Below, one piece after another: positions 25,576-34,693 of a stretch of DNA of 64,000 nucleotides (the stretch's first letter is position 1; every line of letters begins with the position of its first letter). Source of the stretch: Bacillus sp. UNC41MFS5 (lineage in GTDB: Bacteria > Bacillota > Bacilli > Bacillales_B > DSM-18226); assembly GCF_000686805.1 (NCBI RefSeq), contig NZ_JMLP01000018.1, forward strand, positions 83,621 to 147,620. The letters are read 5' to 3'. The notes under the pieces were generated by a model, which worked only from the letters and a program-made list of their open reading frames with translations, had not been told where the DNA came from and made no database searches. Both the position numbers and the translations under genes were made by a program.

Positions 25576-26538
25576 ATGGGAGTCATCGAGAAAATCAGCG
25601 GCTTTGCTGGAAAGACCTTTACATTATGGGTATTAATCTTTGCTGTTGTTGCATTTAATTTTCCAGCCCACTTTGTGTGGTTAGGAGGATATATTGTTCC
25701 TTTATTAGGAATTGTTATGTTTGGCATGGGGCTGACACTGGAATTATCAGATTTTAAAGAAGTTTTTAGAAGACCAAAGGAAGTAGCACTTGGTGTCATC
25801 GGCCACTTTATCATCATGCCGCTCTTAGCGTTTATATTGGCGGTCGGTCTTGATTTACCGAAGGAAGTTGCTGTAGGTGTTATTTTAGTAGGATGCTGCC
25901 CGAGTGGAACGGCTTCGAATGTTATGGTGTTTCTAGCAAGAGGAAACGTGGCGCTTGCAGTGGCGATTGCCTCTGTTTCTACGATTCTTGCACCATTTGT
26001 CACACCATTGCTTATCCTTTTATTTGCTAGTAAGTGGGTGGATGTCAGTGTGGCATCATTATTCCTTTCCATTGTACAAGTGGTCATTATTCCATTGGCG
26101 CTGGGCTTTATTATTAAAAAGTTCTTTGGAAAGCAGGCCAGAGCCGGTGCCAAAGCATTGCCGCTTGTTTCCGTAGTTGCGATTGTGTTAATTGTATCTG
26201 CTGTAGTAGCAGGAAGTGCGGCCAAAATTGCCGAAACGGGTCTGATTATTTTTGGAGTGGTCATTCTTCATAATGTGTTAGGATTCTTGCTTGGGTTCTT
26301 CTTTGCCCGTTTATGCGGGATGGATCTGGCGAAACAGAAGGCTGTTGCAATGGAAGTCGGCATGCAGAACTCCGGTTTGGGAGTCGCTATCGCCACCGCT
26401 CATTTCTCTCCATTAGCGGCAGTTCCTAGTGCGATTTTCAGCGTTTGGCATAATTTATCTGGTTCGGTTCTAGCGAATATTTTTAGCCGGATGAAGGAGA
26501 AGGGTCAAAACGAGGAAAGTATGAAACGTGTGGGTTAA
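25576..26538 (+). CDS. Bile acid:sodium symporter (BASS) family transporter
   Basis: A 320-residue, ~10-helix membrane protein of the BASS family, related to YocS and to plant plastid carriers of pyruvate or keto acids. Motifs are VMFGMGLTLELSDF, the crossover-helix region GCCPSGTASNVM, and the second-repeat EVGMQNSGLGVAIA. The ATG at 25576 is chosen because GGAGGG lies 10 bases upstream; an earlier ATG at 25540 has no site. Substrate unknown (organic anion with sodium). A terminator follows. Confidence 0.9.
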   Translation: MGVIEKISGFAGKTFTLWVLIFAVVAFNFPAHFVWLGGYIVPLLGIVMFGMGLTLELSDFKEVFRRPKEVALGVIGHFIIMPLLAFILAVGLDLPKEVAVGVILVGCCPSGTASNVMVFLARGNVALAVAIASVSTILAPFVTPLLILLFASKWVDVSVASLFLSIVQVVIIPLALGFIIKKFFGKQARAGAKALPLVSVVAIVLIVSAVVAGSAAKIAETGLIIFGVVILHNVLGFLLGFFFARLCGMDLAKQKAVAMEVGMQNSGLGVAIATAHFSPLAAVPSAIFSVWHNLSGSVLANIFSRMKEKGQNEESMKRVG

Positions 26539-26547
26539 TTTTAATCA

Positions 26548-26580
26548 CCTCTCAGCCTAATTGGGCTGAGGTTTTTTTTG
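26548..26580 (+). terminator. Terminator after the BASS transporter gene
   Basis: CCTCTCAGCC and GGGCTGAGG pair with a short AATT loop, followed by T8. Confidence 0.92.
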
Positions 26581-26796
26581 TTCTGAGATTTTGTTTGACA
26601 GTGGTAACATTTCATAATTTTTTCATATTTTCTTCACTGAAAGTACACACCAAGTGGATAAAATAGATAGGGAAGTGGTAATGCCATTTCTACAAATCCT
26701 TGCAGTCAAAAAGGGAATACAACTATGCTTTCGGGTTTTATATTGTTAGCCAAAGGGAAACATAGTAAAGATAACTCGGAAAGGGAGGAATGAAAA

Positions 26797-26970
26797 ATGG
26801 ATGTTCCATTAACATCAAAGGAAGTCATTACTCAGATCCAGAAGTTACAGAACCAAGGTAATTCTCTACGTAAAAAAGAGGTAAAACAACTTTATCCTGA
26901 TTTAATGCGGAGTGCTTTGCATTACTACCCAAGTTGGCAACATGCCATAGAAGAAAGTAAAGTAGGTTAG
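26797..26970 (+). CDS. Small helical protein of unknown function (57 aa)
   Basis: ATG at 26797, nine bases after AAGGGAGG, with a full terminator just downstream (27014-27052). The reading runs MDVPLTSKEVITQIQ..., then SLRKKEVKQLYPDLMRSA and YYPSWQHAIEES. That pattern is typical of short helix-turn-helix-like repeat modules found in DNA-associated proteins, but I cannot name a family. It is a stand-alone gene and too short for many gene finders. Confidence 0.7.
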   Translation: MDVPLTSKEVITQIQKLQNQGNSLRKKEVKQLYPDLMRSALHYYPSWQHAIEESKVG

Positions 26971-27013
26971 GATATCTAATTTACATCAAGACATTAGATT
27001 AATATGAGCTTTG

Positions 27014-27052
27014 TTAACAAAAAGGTTTCGCTCCCAGTGAAGCCTTTTTGTT
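27014..27052 (+). terminator. Terminator after the 57-aa gene
   Basis: AACAAAAAGG and CCTTTTTGTT form a stem with inner pairing, ending in a T-run. Confidence 0.85.
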
Positions 27053-27261
27053 ATGCTTAAAAGTTTCTTTAGAGCAATACTAAACTGCGTAACAGTATTA
27101 ATACCTATTTTTAAATTAGAGGTACTGCTATAAAACCAACGCAAATACAATAAAAGAAAAATAATAGTTTATTCTTCCGACAATAAGGAAATAATTAGTC
27201 CTATTTATATATTCTTTAATTGACGCCCTGATTTGAGTTGGGATTAATAGGAGTGGTACCA

Positions 27262-27606
27262 ATGAGGAAAATACATAAACTAGCAGACTTATGTTGGGAG
27301 GGATTAACTTTAAAACACGTTTCTCACAAAGAGATTGTTATTCCTTATATCCTATTTTTTATCATTACATTAATTTTTGAGCTGTTTTTATCTTTTTTGT
27401 TTATCTTATCTTTTTTTCTATTCGGTACGTACGGATATAAACCTAATATTCAATACTATATGAGTGCTGTGATTTTGATTTTAATGTTAGTCATTACAGT
27501 TCAATTGCTAATTACAACAATGAAGGTAGATAAAAAAAGAAAAAATTCCCATCTATCCCATTTGATAATTGCTAAGCCCCTATTTCACCCACCTAAAAAG
27601 CCTTGA
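27262..27606 (+). CDS. Small membrane protein of unknown function (114 aa)
   Basis: The ATG at 27262 follows AGGAGTGG; an in-frame TTG at 27238 has no site. A cytosolic N-terminus of about 30 residues, two transmembrane helices (about 28-56, very Phe/Leu-rich, and 66-90), and a basic C-terminal tail (KVDKKRKNSHLSH). No recognised domain. It stands alone and is followed by a hairpin at 27623-27648. Confidence 0.65.
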   Translation: MRKIHKLADLCWEGLTLKHVSHKEIVIPYILFFIITLIFELFLSFLFILSFFLFGTYGYKPNIQYYMSAVILILMLVITVQLLITTMKVDKKRKNSHLSHLIIAKPLFHPPKKP

Positions 27607-27622
27607 TTAATAATAGACAAAA

Positions 27623-27648
27623 AAAGAGAATGCCATGTGTGCATTCTC
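27623..27648 (+). terminator. Hairpin after the 114-aa membrane protein gene
   Basis: AGAGAATGC and GCATTCTCT pair around a short loop. The T-tail is poor, so efficiency is uncertain. Confidence 0.5.
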
Positions 27649-27724
27649 TCTATAATTACTAACGAATCTAAACACATTTAGAAATGTTTATTAAAGGACT
27701 TAAGTGGAGGTATCACTATTGCAT

Positions 27725-27982
27725 TTAAATTAAAAAATATTTGTAAGGCAGCGATAAAATCCTAAATATGTGTTCTCTAAGTAAAGAGTAATAGTCATCG
27801 TAATAATTAATAGGTTTAGAATGTTTATTGTCCGATAATAACCTATTATAATCGTTAAGAAGTTTGTCTAGTTCTTGGCTGCAATTGATGGTTTCTTCAT
27901 TTTGAAGTCCTTTTGTCATTCCTAATTTAATCATTTCGTTTTTTTTCTCTTTAATAGCAGCTTCACATAGGGCAAGTCTCAT
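27725..27982 (-). CDS. Spo0E-like aspartyl-phosphate phosphatase
   Basis: An 85-residue protein. The N-terminal half is the two-helix Spo0E domain (IKEKKNEMIKLGMTKGLQNEETINCSQELDKLLNDY), including the diagnostic SQELD motif required for dephosphorylation of Spo0A~P. The C-terminal ~35 residues (KPINYYDDYYSLLREHIFRIL) extend beyond the usual length. The ATG at 27982 is preferred over the GTG at 27994 because GAGGTG lies nine bases before it. Predicted to delay sporulation by draining the phosphorelay. Confidence 0.88.
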   Translation of the reverse strand: MRLALCEAAIKEKKNEMIKLGMTKGLQNEETINCSQELDKLLNDYNRLLSDNKHSKPINYYDDYYSLLREHIFRILSLPYKYFLI

Positions 27983-28454
27983 TATCGATAACACCTCGTA
28001 AACTTTTAGTAAACTTTCAGTAAATTTAATATCTATTAGAATTAAAATGAATTATAGCATTTATTAACTGATATGGAATAGATTCGATAAAACAAGTTAA
28101 AAGGAGACAAAATTAGACGAGGCTTGCAGTTTTTTCGACAAAAGGGTCTGTTTAACTCACTCATTTGGTAGTTTCTAAAGAGTTGAAGGACTTTCAGACT
28201 AAAAGGTGCAAAGTGTTCAACAACTAATAGGTAGATAGTAAGCTAGACTTAAAAATAAAAAAACGAGTTTCTTCTATTATGATATTAATAACGCTTACAA
28301 ATTGGTGTATTAATCCCACCGTGGGCTGATGTAACAATTTTGCCAGTACCTTATTGGGATAAAAATTCAGAAAGTTTTGAAAAGTAATTGAAAATGATTT
28401 CAATATTCTTTAAAATAATTCGTAATAAGAAATTTGTGCGGGAAGGTGTACCTA
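27983..28454. other. Intergenic region with a possible gene remnant
   Basis: Mostly A-T-rich, with no RNA gene seen. 28295-28387 is open for 30 codons ending in TAA, with ordinary-looking protein sequence (PPWADVTILPVPYWDK) but no start codon or ribosome binding site. It may be the 3' relic of a lost gene. Confidence 0.35.
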
Positions 28455-28667
28455 ATGATTAGTTATGAAAAATTACCTACTGATGTATTACTAGATTTTT
28501 TTAATGAAATTAATCAAAACATACTTAAAGGGATACTTTCTAAGATTATGTATTATGAATTAGGATTAATTATTACAGTTATGAATCGCAGAGGAATTAC
28601 ATTAAATAAACCGGTTGATTTTGAAAAAGTAGTTGATCAACAAATGATGGGAAATTTAAGTACTTAA
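28455..28667 (+). CDS. Small protein of unknown function, loosely Sda-like (70 aa)
   Basis: The ATG at 28455 follows GAAGGTG; an in-frame GTG at 28434 lacks a site. The pattern KLPTDVLLDFFNEINQN ... YELGLIITVMNRRGI faintly recalls the helical hairpin of the sporulation checkpoint inhibitor Sda (LSDELL...EIKRRG), but spacing differs and I do not rely on it. It is near two Spo0E-like genes. Confidence 0.5.
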   Translation: MISYEKLPTDVLLDFFNEINQNILKGILSKIMYYELGLIITVMNRRGITLNKPVDFEKVVDQQMMGNLST

Positions 28668-28733
28668 TTCTCTAAAATACGGTACACTGTCACCACCCGA
28701 TAAGGAAAGGCAATGCTCTTTACATGAGTTAAA

Positions 28734-28757
28734 TAAAAAAGCCGGTCAGTGACCGGT
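28734..28757 (-). terminator. Terminator of the DUF2089 operon
   Basis: CCGGTCA and TGACCGG form a perfect short stem; on the minus strand it is followed by CTTTTTTAT. It lies 20 bases past the end of the gene at 28777. Confidence 0.85.
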
Positions 28758-28776
28758 GTGTGTATTCTATAAAACA

Positions 28777-29058
28777 TCATAGTCTAATCTTAACCTCAGT
28801 ACCGTCCTTCGCTTTGACATCTACGAGCACGATTCCTTTATGATTTTTCAGTTCCTCGACGATGGGCTTTAGCATTTTTTTGTCTATCTGTGGAATGGTA
28901 ATGTCTAGTTTTTTTCTTTCGAAGTACTCTTTTGTCCATTTGTTTGCCTGTTGATGAATAAATTTTGAAGACAAAATGGAAATACCGATGTTTAAAATGG
29001 CATATGGAATGGGGATCGTGAGCCGAACGTCTTTTGCTTTCACTTTTAGATGGAGCAT
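28777..29058 (-). CDS. Protein of unknown function in the DUF2089 operon (93 aa)
   Basis: The start is set at ATG 29058 (GAGTGG six bases before). Upstream in-frame codons run into the preceding gene without a site. The sequence has a hydrophobic stretch (RLTIPIPYAILNIGISIL), then a charged helix and a beta-rich end (GIVLVDVKAKDGTEVKIRL) resembling the end of the neighbouring product. It overlaps nothing and follows the 29069 gene by 10 bp, so it is the third gene of one operon. Function unknown. Confidence 0.65.
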   Translation of the reverse strand: MLHLKVKAKDVRLTIPIPYAILNIGISILSSKFIHQQANKWTKEYFERKKLDITIPQIDKKMLKPIVEELKNHKGIVLVDVKAKDGTEVKIRL

Positions 29059-29068
29059 AAGCCACTCA

Positions 29069-29458
29069 CTATTCAATAATGACAGAAACGGTATCTCCGT
29101 TTGCCGATTTAACATCCACAATTTGGCCATCTAATTCGTTTTCAATTGCTTCAATAATAAGGTGTATGTCGAGATCCTTTACATACTTTTCTGATTGAGG
29201 AATACTGGATGCGATGCTGTGTCCCGCCATTAATACTGCCTTGATAAGTTTTACGGGCAAATTGACCGTGACGTTATCATTTTCTGCTGATACCACACGA
29301 ACTTTTAATGTTTTATCTAAATATTTCGTTGGTTTTTCTACTAGCTTACTTCCTGCTTCTTCTTTCGCCTGTAATACTTGGATCAGTTCTGACCCCTTAT
29401 CCGCATCAATTTTGCCCTCTTGCACCATGGTTAATACTCTTGCAATTTCCTCTTTCAT
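29069..29458 (-). CDS. SHOCT-like/YvlB-N-like protein of unknown function (129 aa)
   Basis: The N-terminal helical hairpin (EEIARVLTMVQEGKIDADKGSELIQVLQ, about 3-30) matches the short SHOCT-like oligomerisation module found in YvlB-type proteins. After a linker, the rest (VRVVSAENDNVTVNLPVKLIKAVL ... VKSANGDTVSVIIE) is a two-part alpha/beta region whose ends repeat the D-V-K-x-x-x-G-D-T-V pattern. The ATG follows AGGGGGAA. It is co-transcribed with the DUF2089 gene 12 bp upstream. Likely involved in envelope or regulatory functions; not established. Confidence 0.7.
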   Translation of the reverse strand: MKEEIARVLTMVQEGKIDADKGSELIQVLQAKEEAGSKLVEKPTKYLDKTLKVRVVSAENDNVTVNLPVKLIKAVLMAGHSIASSIPQSEKYVKDLDIHLIIEAIENELDGQIVDVKSANGDTVSVIIE

Positions 29459-29470
29459 GAAAAATTCCCC

Positions 29471-29836
29471 CTATTCATCTTTTAAAAGCCTAATGGCTTC
29501 TTCAGGAGTGATTTCGCCATTTTCCAACATGGCGACAACCTTTTTCTCGTCTACCTCATTTTTCTTCTTTTGCACATATCCAAGGGCTGAAATGATGTCG
29601 TTTAGTTTGCCTCGAACGGTTGGATATGAAATCCCCATTTCCTTTTCAACTTCCTTGATACTCCCTCTGCATGTTAAAAATACTTCCACAAAATGAAGCT
29701 GATCCTTTGATAATGACGCCAGTTTGGAGAATTCAAACTCATTTTCAATCGTCGTGTGACAATGAGAGCACTGCAGCTTCGTAATCCTTAATGTTTTGCT
29801 GCAGACCGGACAATTTGTGATTACTTTATATGCCAT
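29471..29836 (-). CDS. DUF2089 family protein, zinc-ribbon and helix-turn-helix-like
   Basis: 121 residues. The N-terminal four-cysteine zinc ribbon (CPVCSKTLRITKLQCSHC, 9-26) is followed by a sigma-like helix-turn-helix (LSKDQLHFVEVFLTCRGSIKEVEKEMGISYPTVRGKL) and a C-terminal SHOCT-like hairpin (EKKVVAMLENGEITPEEAIRLLKD). This is the DUF2089 layout, and the protein probably binds DNA as regulator of its own operon. The ATG follows GGAAAGGAA. It is the first gene of the three-gene leftward operon 29836-28777. Confidence 0.88.
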   Translation of the reverse strand: MAYKVITNCPVCSKTLRITKLQCSHCHTTIENEFEFSKLASLSKDQLHFVEVFLTCRGSIKEVEKEMGISYPTVRGKLNDIISALGYVQKKKNEVDEKKVVAMLENGEITPEEAIRLLKDE

Positions 29837-30057
29837 AATGAATTCCTTTCCTTTATTTGATTTGATTATAAATCAATAAAATTAAATAGTAAATAATGAA
29901 ATTCATTTATTTTATAAAAAAAATTAAAATAATTAATTCTTTGATTAAAATTATTGATTTGTTGTTTTTGTTAACTTAAGCGGGGAGGAATTTGTCCTTG
30001 CGATGAAGGGAAGCAAAACCAGAGGGGCGTTATCAAGTGTGTGTCTATGCGTAATAA

Positions 30058-30092
30058 AACCAAAACCATGCTGGTTCAGCATGGTTTTGTGG
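30058..30092. terminator. Terminator of the 79-aa gene
   Basis: AAAACCATGCTG and CAGCATGGTTTT form a near-perfect stem that can serve the minus strand gene ending at 30104. Confidence 0.8.
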
Positions 30093-30103
30093 TCATTCGT
30101 GTA

Positions 30104-30343
30104 TTAGTCCTTAAACGCTGTCATCAATTCTCGTAAATCTTTGATGGCTAGTTTCGCACTCTCTTTTTTATCTTTATGCAATCCGATACCTGTTAAAGAG
30201 TCATGGCAGTGGTAGGAGTTAGTTGCCAAGCTTTTATAGCCGTCCGGAACGGTGAAAATTTCTACTGTTATGGTCAAGCTTTTGCCAGTGTAGATTTTAA
30301 TAATCTCTAGTTCATCCATTTTCAACTTTGTTACCACTCGCAT
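30104..30343 (-). CDS. Small cytosolic protein of unknown function (79 aa)
   Basis: The ATG lies beside a GGAGAGG site. The sequence is a compact alpha/beta pattern: three strands (LEIIKIY, SLTITVEIFTVP, KSLATNSYHCH) and a C-terminal helix (KKESAKLAIKDLRELMTAF). No signal or membrane segment. I do not recognise a family. It is a monocistronic unit with its own terminator. Confidence 0.65.
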   Translation of the reverse strand: MRVVTKLKMDELEIIKIYTGKSLTITVEIFTVPDGYKSLATNSYHCHDSLTGIGLHKDKKESAKLAIKDLRELMTAFKD

Positions 30344-30519
30344 CCCATCATCCTCTCCGCCCTTAGGGTAATCGGTATCATTTATTTCTCTAGTTAAGTA
30401 TACGTTAAGATTCTACCTAATGGGTCTTCATGATTTGACAATAATCAAACCTTTTTGAATTTTGGTGTCGTGCACATATTTGCTTATAAGAGGGCAAGTG
30501 AACCGTTGATTTCCTGGAT

Positions 30520-31122
30520 TCATTGTAGATATTTGGGATTGTTCTTTTTCTTGCCATCGAGTTCCTCAAAAATGCTTATTGCCTCTTGCTTACTAGGAGA
30601 ATTAATCTCATTTAGATCAGGGGATTTAGCTAAAAAGGAGTTCATTAACTGTTTAAACTCTCCCGTAGTTAAAGGCTTAGCATCATCATTCAATTCATAT
30701 CCAAGTAATCCATTCGGTTCAATCGTTGCATATTTCACATCTCCCATTTTAGATATCCCTAGATTTCGCATTCTCATTTCTAGCTGATCAACGGTTAGGC
30801 GAAGCTTTTTTAAATTTTGCTGGTTGATTTCCCCATTCTCAATCACCACTTTGGATTTCCCTGTGATAAATTTTTCAATGACATTGAATTTTAGCTGTAA
30901 ATAATCCACAACCAAGACTGTTGCCACAAAGACCGCTGCTCCTCCAACCGCCTTTAGCATACTCTTTTCAACAATCGGTTGAACAATGATTGTACCAATA
31001 GATATCATAAGGATTGTTTGCGAAAGTGTCATCTGTGCGATTGATTTTCGACCGGAAATTCTTATCAGTAAAATACCTGCTAAAATTAAAACGAACGATT
31101 GCCAAATGAACGAGAAATCCAC
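30520..31122 (-). CDS. DUF421 family membrane protein (YetF/YrbG-like)
   Basis: 200 residues. Three N-terminal helices (about 8-25, 32-52, 58-78) carry GILLIRISGRKSIAQMT. A cytosolic DUF421 domain follows, with GKSKVVIENGEINQQNLKKLRLTVDQLEMRMR and KYATIEPNG. This is the typical YetF plan; the C-terminal ~50 residues are lysine-rich and longer than usual. The start is GTG after AAAGGGTG. In B. subtilis such proteins are spore or stress associated; the biochemical role is unknown. Confidence 0.9.
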   Translation of the reverse strand: MDFSFIWQSFVLILAGILLIRISGRKSIAQMTLSQTILMISIGTIIVQPIVEKSMLKAVGGAAVFVATVLVVDYLQLKFNVIEKFITGKSKVVIENGEINQQNLKKLRLTVDQLEMRMRNLGISKMGDVKYATIEPNGLLGYELNDDAKPLTTGEFKQLMNSFLAKSPDLNEINSPSKQEAISIFEELDGKKKNNPKYLQ

Positions 31123-31390
31123 CTAATCACCCTTTTTATAGTTTTAAATGTCCTATGATTAGGATGCTAAAAAGTTATTAATATTATCAAAAAGAAGCGT
31201 AAAACCCCTAGCTTCAGGAACATAGTTGATGCTTTTATTCTTTTTAATATCTATTGTAAATGATTTAGACATTAAGAAAATCTTAAGATTTTCATCATGT
31301 GTTTGTTAAGATTTGCTTGATATGATTCTTTTTGCAGGCATACTAAAAGGTGATAGAAATAGTAGATACACAAGTTGGGAGTGAATTTCC

Positions 31391-32077
31391 ATGAACGTGT
31401 TGGTTTGTGATGATGATAAGGAGATTGTCGATGCGATCGGAATTTATTTAGAAAATGAAGGATATCAACTATTTAAAGCGTTTAATGGGTTGGAAGCCAT
31501 AGATATCATCAAGGATCATGAGATTCATCTTATTATCATGGATATTATGATGCCAATGATGGATGGGTTAAGGGCCACGATGAAGATTAGGGAAGAAAAT
31601 AATATACCATTGATTATGCTTTCTGCTAAATCGGAGGATTCGGATAAAATTATCGGTTTAAATTTAGGGGCAGATGACTATCTAACAAAGCCGTTTAATC
31701 CTCTGGAGCTGATTGCAAGGGTCAAGTCCCAGTTGAGAAGATATACCACATTAGGAAGTCTTGAAACGAAGAAGAATATCTTTCGGACGGGAGGACTGGT
31801 CATAGATGATGAAAGTAAAATCATCACAGTCGATGGGGAAGAGGTCCATCTTACACCGGTACAGTATAAGATTTTGAAATTGCTGACGGCTAACGCGGGA
31901 AGAGTCTTTTCGATTGAGGATATCTATGAAAGGGTATGGAATGAAACATCATTCAGTCCAGAAAATACCGTATCCGTACATATTAGAAAAATAAGAGAGA
32001 AAATCGAAATCAATCCGAAGGAGCCAAAATATTTAAAGGTGGTGTGGGGAGTTGGATATAAAGTTGAAAAAATATAG
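31391..32077 (+). CDS. OmpR-family response regulator (VanR-like)
   Basis: 228 residues. The receiver domain (1-118) has acidic pocket CDDD, phospho-acceptor D51 (IIMDIMMPMMDG), and KPF near 101. The C-terminal winged helix (about 130-225) has HLTPVQYKILKLL and ENTVSVHIRKIREKIE. The ATG follows GGGAGTG. Its end overlaps the kinase start, so the pair is translationally coupled. Possible targets are the DrrAB-like exporter genes at 34694-36531, inferred from proximity only. Confidence 0.93.
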   Translation: MNVLVCDDDKEIVDAIGIYLENEGYQLFKAFNGLEAIDIIKDHEIHLIIMDIMMPMMDGLRATMKIREENNIPLIMLSAKSEDSDKIIGLNLGADDYLTKPFNPLELIARVKSQLRRYTTLGSLETKKNIFRTGGLVIDDESKIITVDGEEVHLTPVQYKILKLLTANAGRVFSIEDIYERVWNETSFSPENTVSVHIRKIREKIEINPKEPKYLKVVWGVGYKVEKI

Positions 32078-34157
32078 CCACTTATTAACAACGAAAATCA
32101 TCGTTTTTATGATCGCAGTCGTTTGTTTTACAGGAATCATCAAAGCGATGATCCAGGTGGAGGTGGTCAATGATGGTTATTTTAGCATGGTGATGGAAGA
32201 GGACTATCTTTTAAGTAAGGCATATGTGAGGGAAAATGAAAAGGTCGTGAGCAATCTCGCCACCCTTCTTCGAGAGTATAAGAGTGAGGATAATATTTTA
32301 AAGGGCGGTACGGTTAATGAAGTTACTTTGAGGATGGAAGAGGACAATTTATATTCCGATTTTCAGGTGAATTCTAAGAGCTATCGACCGGAATTAAGCG
32401 AGGCGGAGAACTATTCCACCTTTAAAACAGAGTATGCCAACAAGATTAAGCAGGCTAGAGAAAAGCTGATAAAGGATGATTTAAGGAATTATCATGCCTT
32501 ATTGCAGGAGCTTTCAGAGCAGAAAAATCCGTTATACTATGCCAGCGATGGTGTAAATGTCTATACAAATACGACTATGAAGGAAAAAAGCCAGTTTACA
32601 GGGTATCCTGCGTATTTGATATTTGGGGATTATAAGAAAGAGATTTATCCTAAAGTGGTGGAAGAGAATGAGCAAATACATGCGATTACGGAACCAATTG
32701 AGGAATTGAACCAGGACAAGACAGTGGTGTATCTTGCATTTACTGATGACTTTTTAAACCAAAAAATAAACGATTGGAAGGAAGATAAAGCAGTTGTCAC
32801 AAAGAACCTTTCTATTTTAGCCGCATTTTTGATAGGTTTCATCCTTTCATTTGGCTATCTCCTCCTCGTTACAGGAAGAAGGTCATTTACAGATGATCAT
32901 GTACACCTTCATCTAGTGAATAAACTATACAATGATATTAATATTGTGCTGTGTATTAGCCTAATTGCCATTTGGGTTACATGGATGGATAATGTGGCAC
33001 ACCAAAGTATAGATAAAATAGCCATTCCCATCACCATCCCGATTTCAGCAGCCGTGTTTATTCTGATTCTCTCATTGGTTAAACATATGAAACATAAAAC
33101 GTTCTTTAAGCATACCCTGATTTTTGCTATCATCCATAAGCTCATAACGATTGTAAGAAATGTCTATGAAACAGGAAATATCGCGGTCAAGACCGTATTA
33201 ATCGTCATTGGTTACCCAGTAGTGGTTGCGTTAACGTTTTTTATGTTTCCGGTTACCATAGGACTGGCCGCTTGGTTTGCTTTTAGAAAGGTTAAGAGTT
33301 TTCAAGCTATTCAGGATGGAGTGGAAAGAATTAAGGCTGGAAATCTTCATCATCGAATCGAGGTGGCTGCCCGTGGAGAGTTTAACACCCTTGCGAGCAA
33401 CATCAACAGCATCACGGATGGATTGACTAAGGCTGTTGATCGTGAACTCAAAAGTGAGCGTTTAAAAACGGAGTTAATCACCAATGTATCTCATGATATT
33501 CGAACCCCGTTAACCTCTATCATCACGTATGTGGATTTACTGAAAGGTGAGGAGGTTACGCCAAGAGCCGCCGAATATATCGAGATCTTGGATCAAAAAT
33601 CAAAAAGACTAAAACTACTGACGGATGATTTATTTGAAGCCGCCAAAGCGACGAGTGGAAATATTTCCGTTGATTTTGAAAAAATTGATATTGTGTCTTT
33701 AATTACCCAGGGACTTGGAGAAGTGAATGATAAAATTGAAGCTTCCCATTTGCAATTCAAGCTGAATCATCCCAAGGATAAGATGTATATTAGAGCGGAT
33801 GGAAAATTACTATGGAGATCGATTGAAAACTTATTATCGAATATCTTTAAATATGCGCTCAATGGTTCCAGAGTCTATATCGAAATCGAGGATGCAGGCA
33901 GCGAAATTCAGCTTACCTTTAAGAACATTTCCGCCTATGAGCTAAATATTTCAGCAGATGAATTAATGGAACGTTTTAAGCGGGGCGATGAATCCAGATC
34001 CAGCCAAGGTAGCGGGCTAGGGTTATCGATTGCGAAAAGTCTCATCGAAGTTCAAAAAGGGAAATTTAACATCCACGTGGACGGAGATTTATTTAAGGCT
34101 GTGATTACTTTCCCTAAGGTGCCTGACACCCAATCGAAAGATGTGGAAGAAAGTTGA
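32064..34157 (+). CDS. Multi-pass sensor histidine kinase (VanS-like group)
   Basis: About 697 residues. Helix 1 (about 10-30), an extracytoplasmic sensor region of ~215 residues, then a cluster of five or so helices (about 245-410), a HAMP-like linker, HisKA with SHDIRTPLTSIITYVDLL (phospho-His about 477), and HATPase with ENLLSNIFKYAL and GSGLGLSIAKSL. The start is uncertain: TTG 32064 is preferred because GGGGAG lies 12 bases upstream, whereas TTG 32052 touches that site. It senses an envelope signal and phosphorylates the regulator at 31391. Confidence 0.9.
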   Translation: MKKYSHLLTTKIIVFMIAVVCFTGIIKAMIQVEVVNDGYFSMVMEEDYLLSKAYVRENEKVVSNLATLLREYKSEDNILKGGTVNEVTLRMEEDNLYSDFQVNSKSYRPELSEAENYSTFKTEYANKIKQAREKLIKDDLRNYHALLQELSEQKNPLYYASDGVNVYTNTTMKEKSQFTGYPAYLIFGDYKKEIYPKVVEENEQIHAITEPIEELNQDKTVVYLAFTDDFLNQKINDWKEDKAVVTKNLSILAAFLIGFILSFGYLLLVTGRRSFTDDHVHLHLVNKLYNDINIVLCISLIAIWVTWMDNVAHQSIDKIAIPITIPISAAVFILILSLVKHMKHKTFFKHTLIFAIIHKLITIVRNVYETGNIAVKTVLIVIGYPVVVALTFFMFPVTIGLAAWFAFRKVKSFQAIQDGVERIKAGNLHHRIEVAARGEFNTLASNINSITDGLTKAVDRELKSERLKTELITNVSHDIRTPLTSIITYVDLLKGEEVTPRAAEYIEILDQKSKRLKLLTDDLFEAAKATSGNISVDFEKIDIVSLITQGLGEVNDKIEASHLQFKLNHPKDKMYIRADGKLLWRSIENLLSNIFKYALNGSRVYIEIEDAGSEIQLTFKNISAYELNISADELMERFKRGDESRSSQGSGLGLSIAKSLIEVQKGKFNIHVDGDLFKAVITFPKVPDTQSKDVEES

Positions 34158-34169
34158 TCTGCGGTATAG

Positions 34170-34199
34170 AAATGCACCAACCATTAATAATTGGTGCAT
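34170..34199 (+). terminator. Hairpin after the sensor kinase gene
   Basis: ATGCACCAA and TTGGTGCAT pair around a 10-base loop, without a clear T-tail. Confidence 0.45.
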
Positions 34200-34377
34200 C
34201 ATCGGTCTGACAAAAACAGTAAGGAAATGATCATTAAAGAGAGAACATAAGAATAGATTAGACCGTTGCAATGGTTGCTTGCAGCGGTTTTTTTGCTACA
34301 TTTTCATATAAGGTCCGGTGCATGTCACCACTCGCTATTATGTCTGAAAAAGTAATGGGAGAAACCGACTTATTTTT

Positions 34378-34543
34378 GTAGAAAGTTGGGTTATTTCCTG
34401 CGGAATTTTTAAACGCGTATCGACAATTTTCATTCAGTGCTTGCATGTGAAAAGCTTATAAATCAATAGATGCGCATGTTTTAACCAAACGTTTGAATAG
34501 TATTGCCTATTCGGAATTTGGTCGAAAGGGTGTCGGTTCGTGG
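34378..34543 (+). repeat. Dispersed ~165-bp intergenic repeat, copy 2
   Basis: Same ordered blocks as 16808-16970 and 60286-60451, including GGTTATTTCCTGCGGAAT, TTTTAACCAAACGTTTGA, GGTCGAAAGGGTGTCGG. It lies between the sensor kinase and the ABC exporter genes. A minus-strand open frame through it has no ribosome binding site. Confidence 0.78.
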
Positions 34544-34693
34544 CGGAAGGCTAATTGGAGATGTTCAGGCATAAACTGCTGCGAACACACTGGGTATCCT
34601 TTGTGGTTCTAAATGAATTAGTCAATAGTTCATTTTGAATTCACATTTGTTTGCTACTCTCTTTATATATCCAGTTATTTGAGGAGGAATGGG

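Noticed and set aside
26700..26780. Possible riboswitch-like fold before the 57-aa gene
   Set aside because: CTATG-TTTC and GAAA-CATAG can pair, but no known aptamer signature is present and the stem is weak.
34258..34446. 62-codon minus-strand frame after the sensor kinase
   Set aside because: Runs through repeat copy 2; the other two copies do not keep the frame, and no site precedes it.
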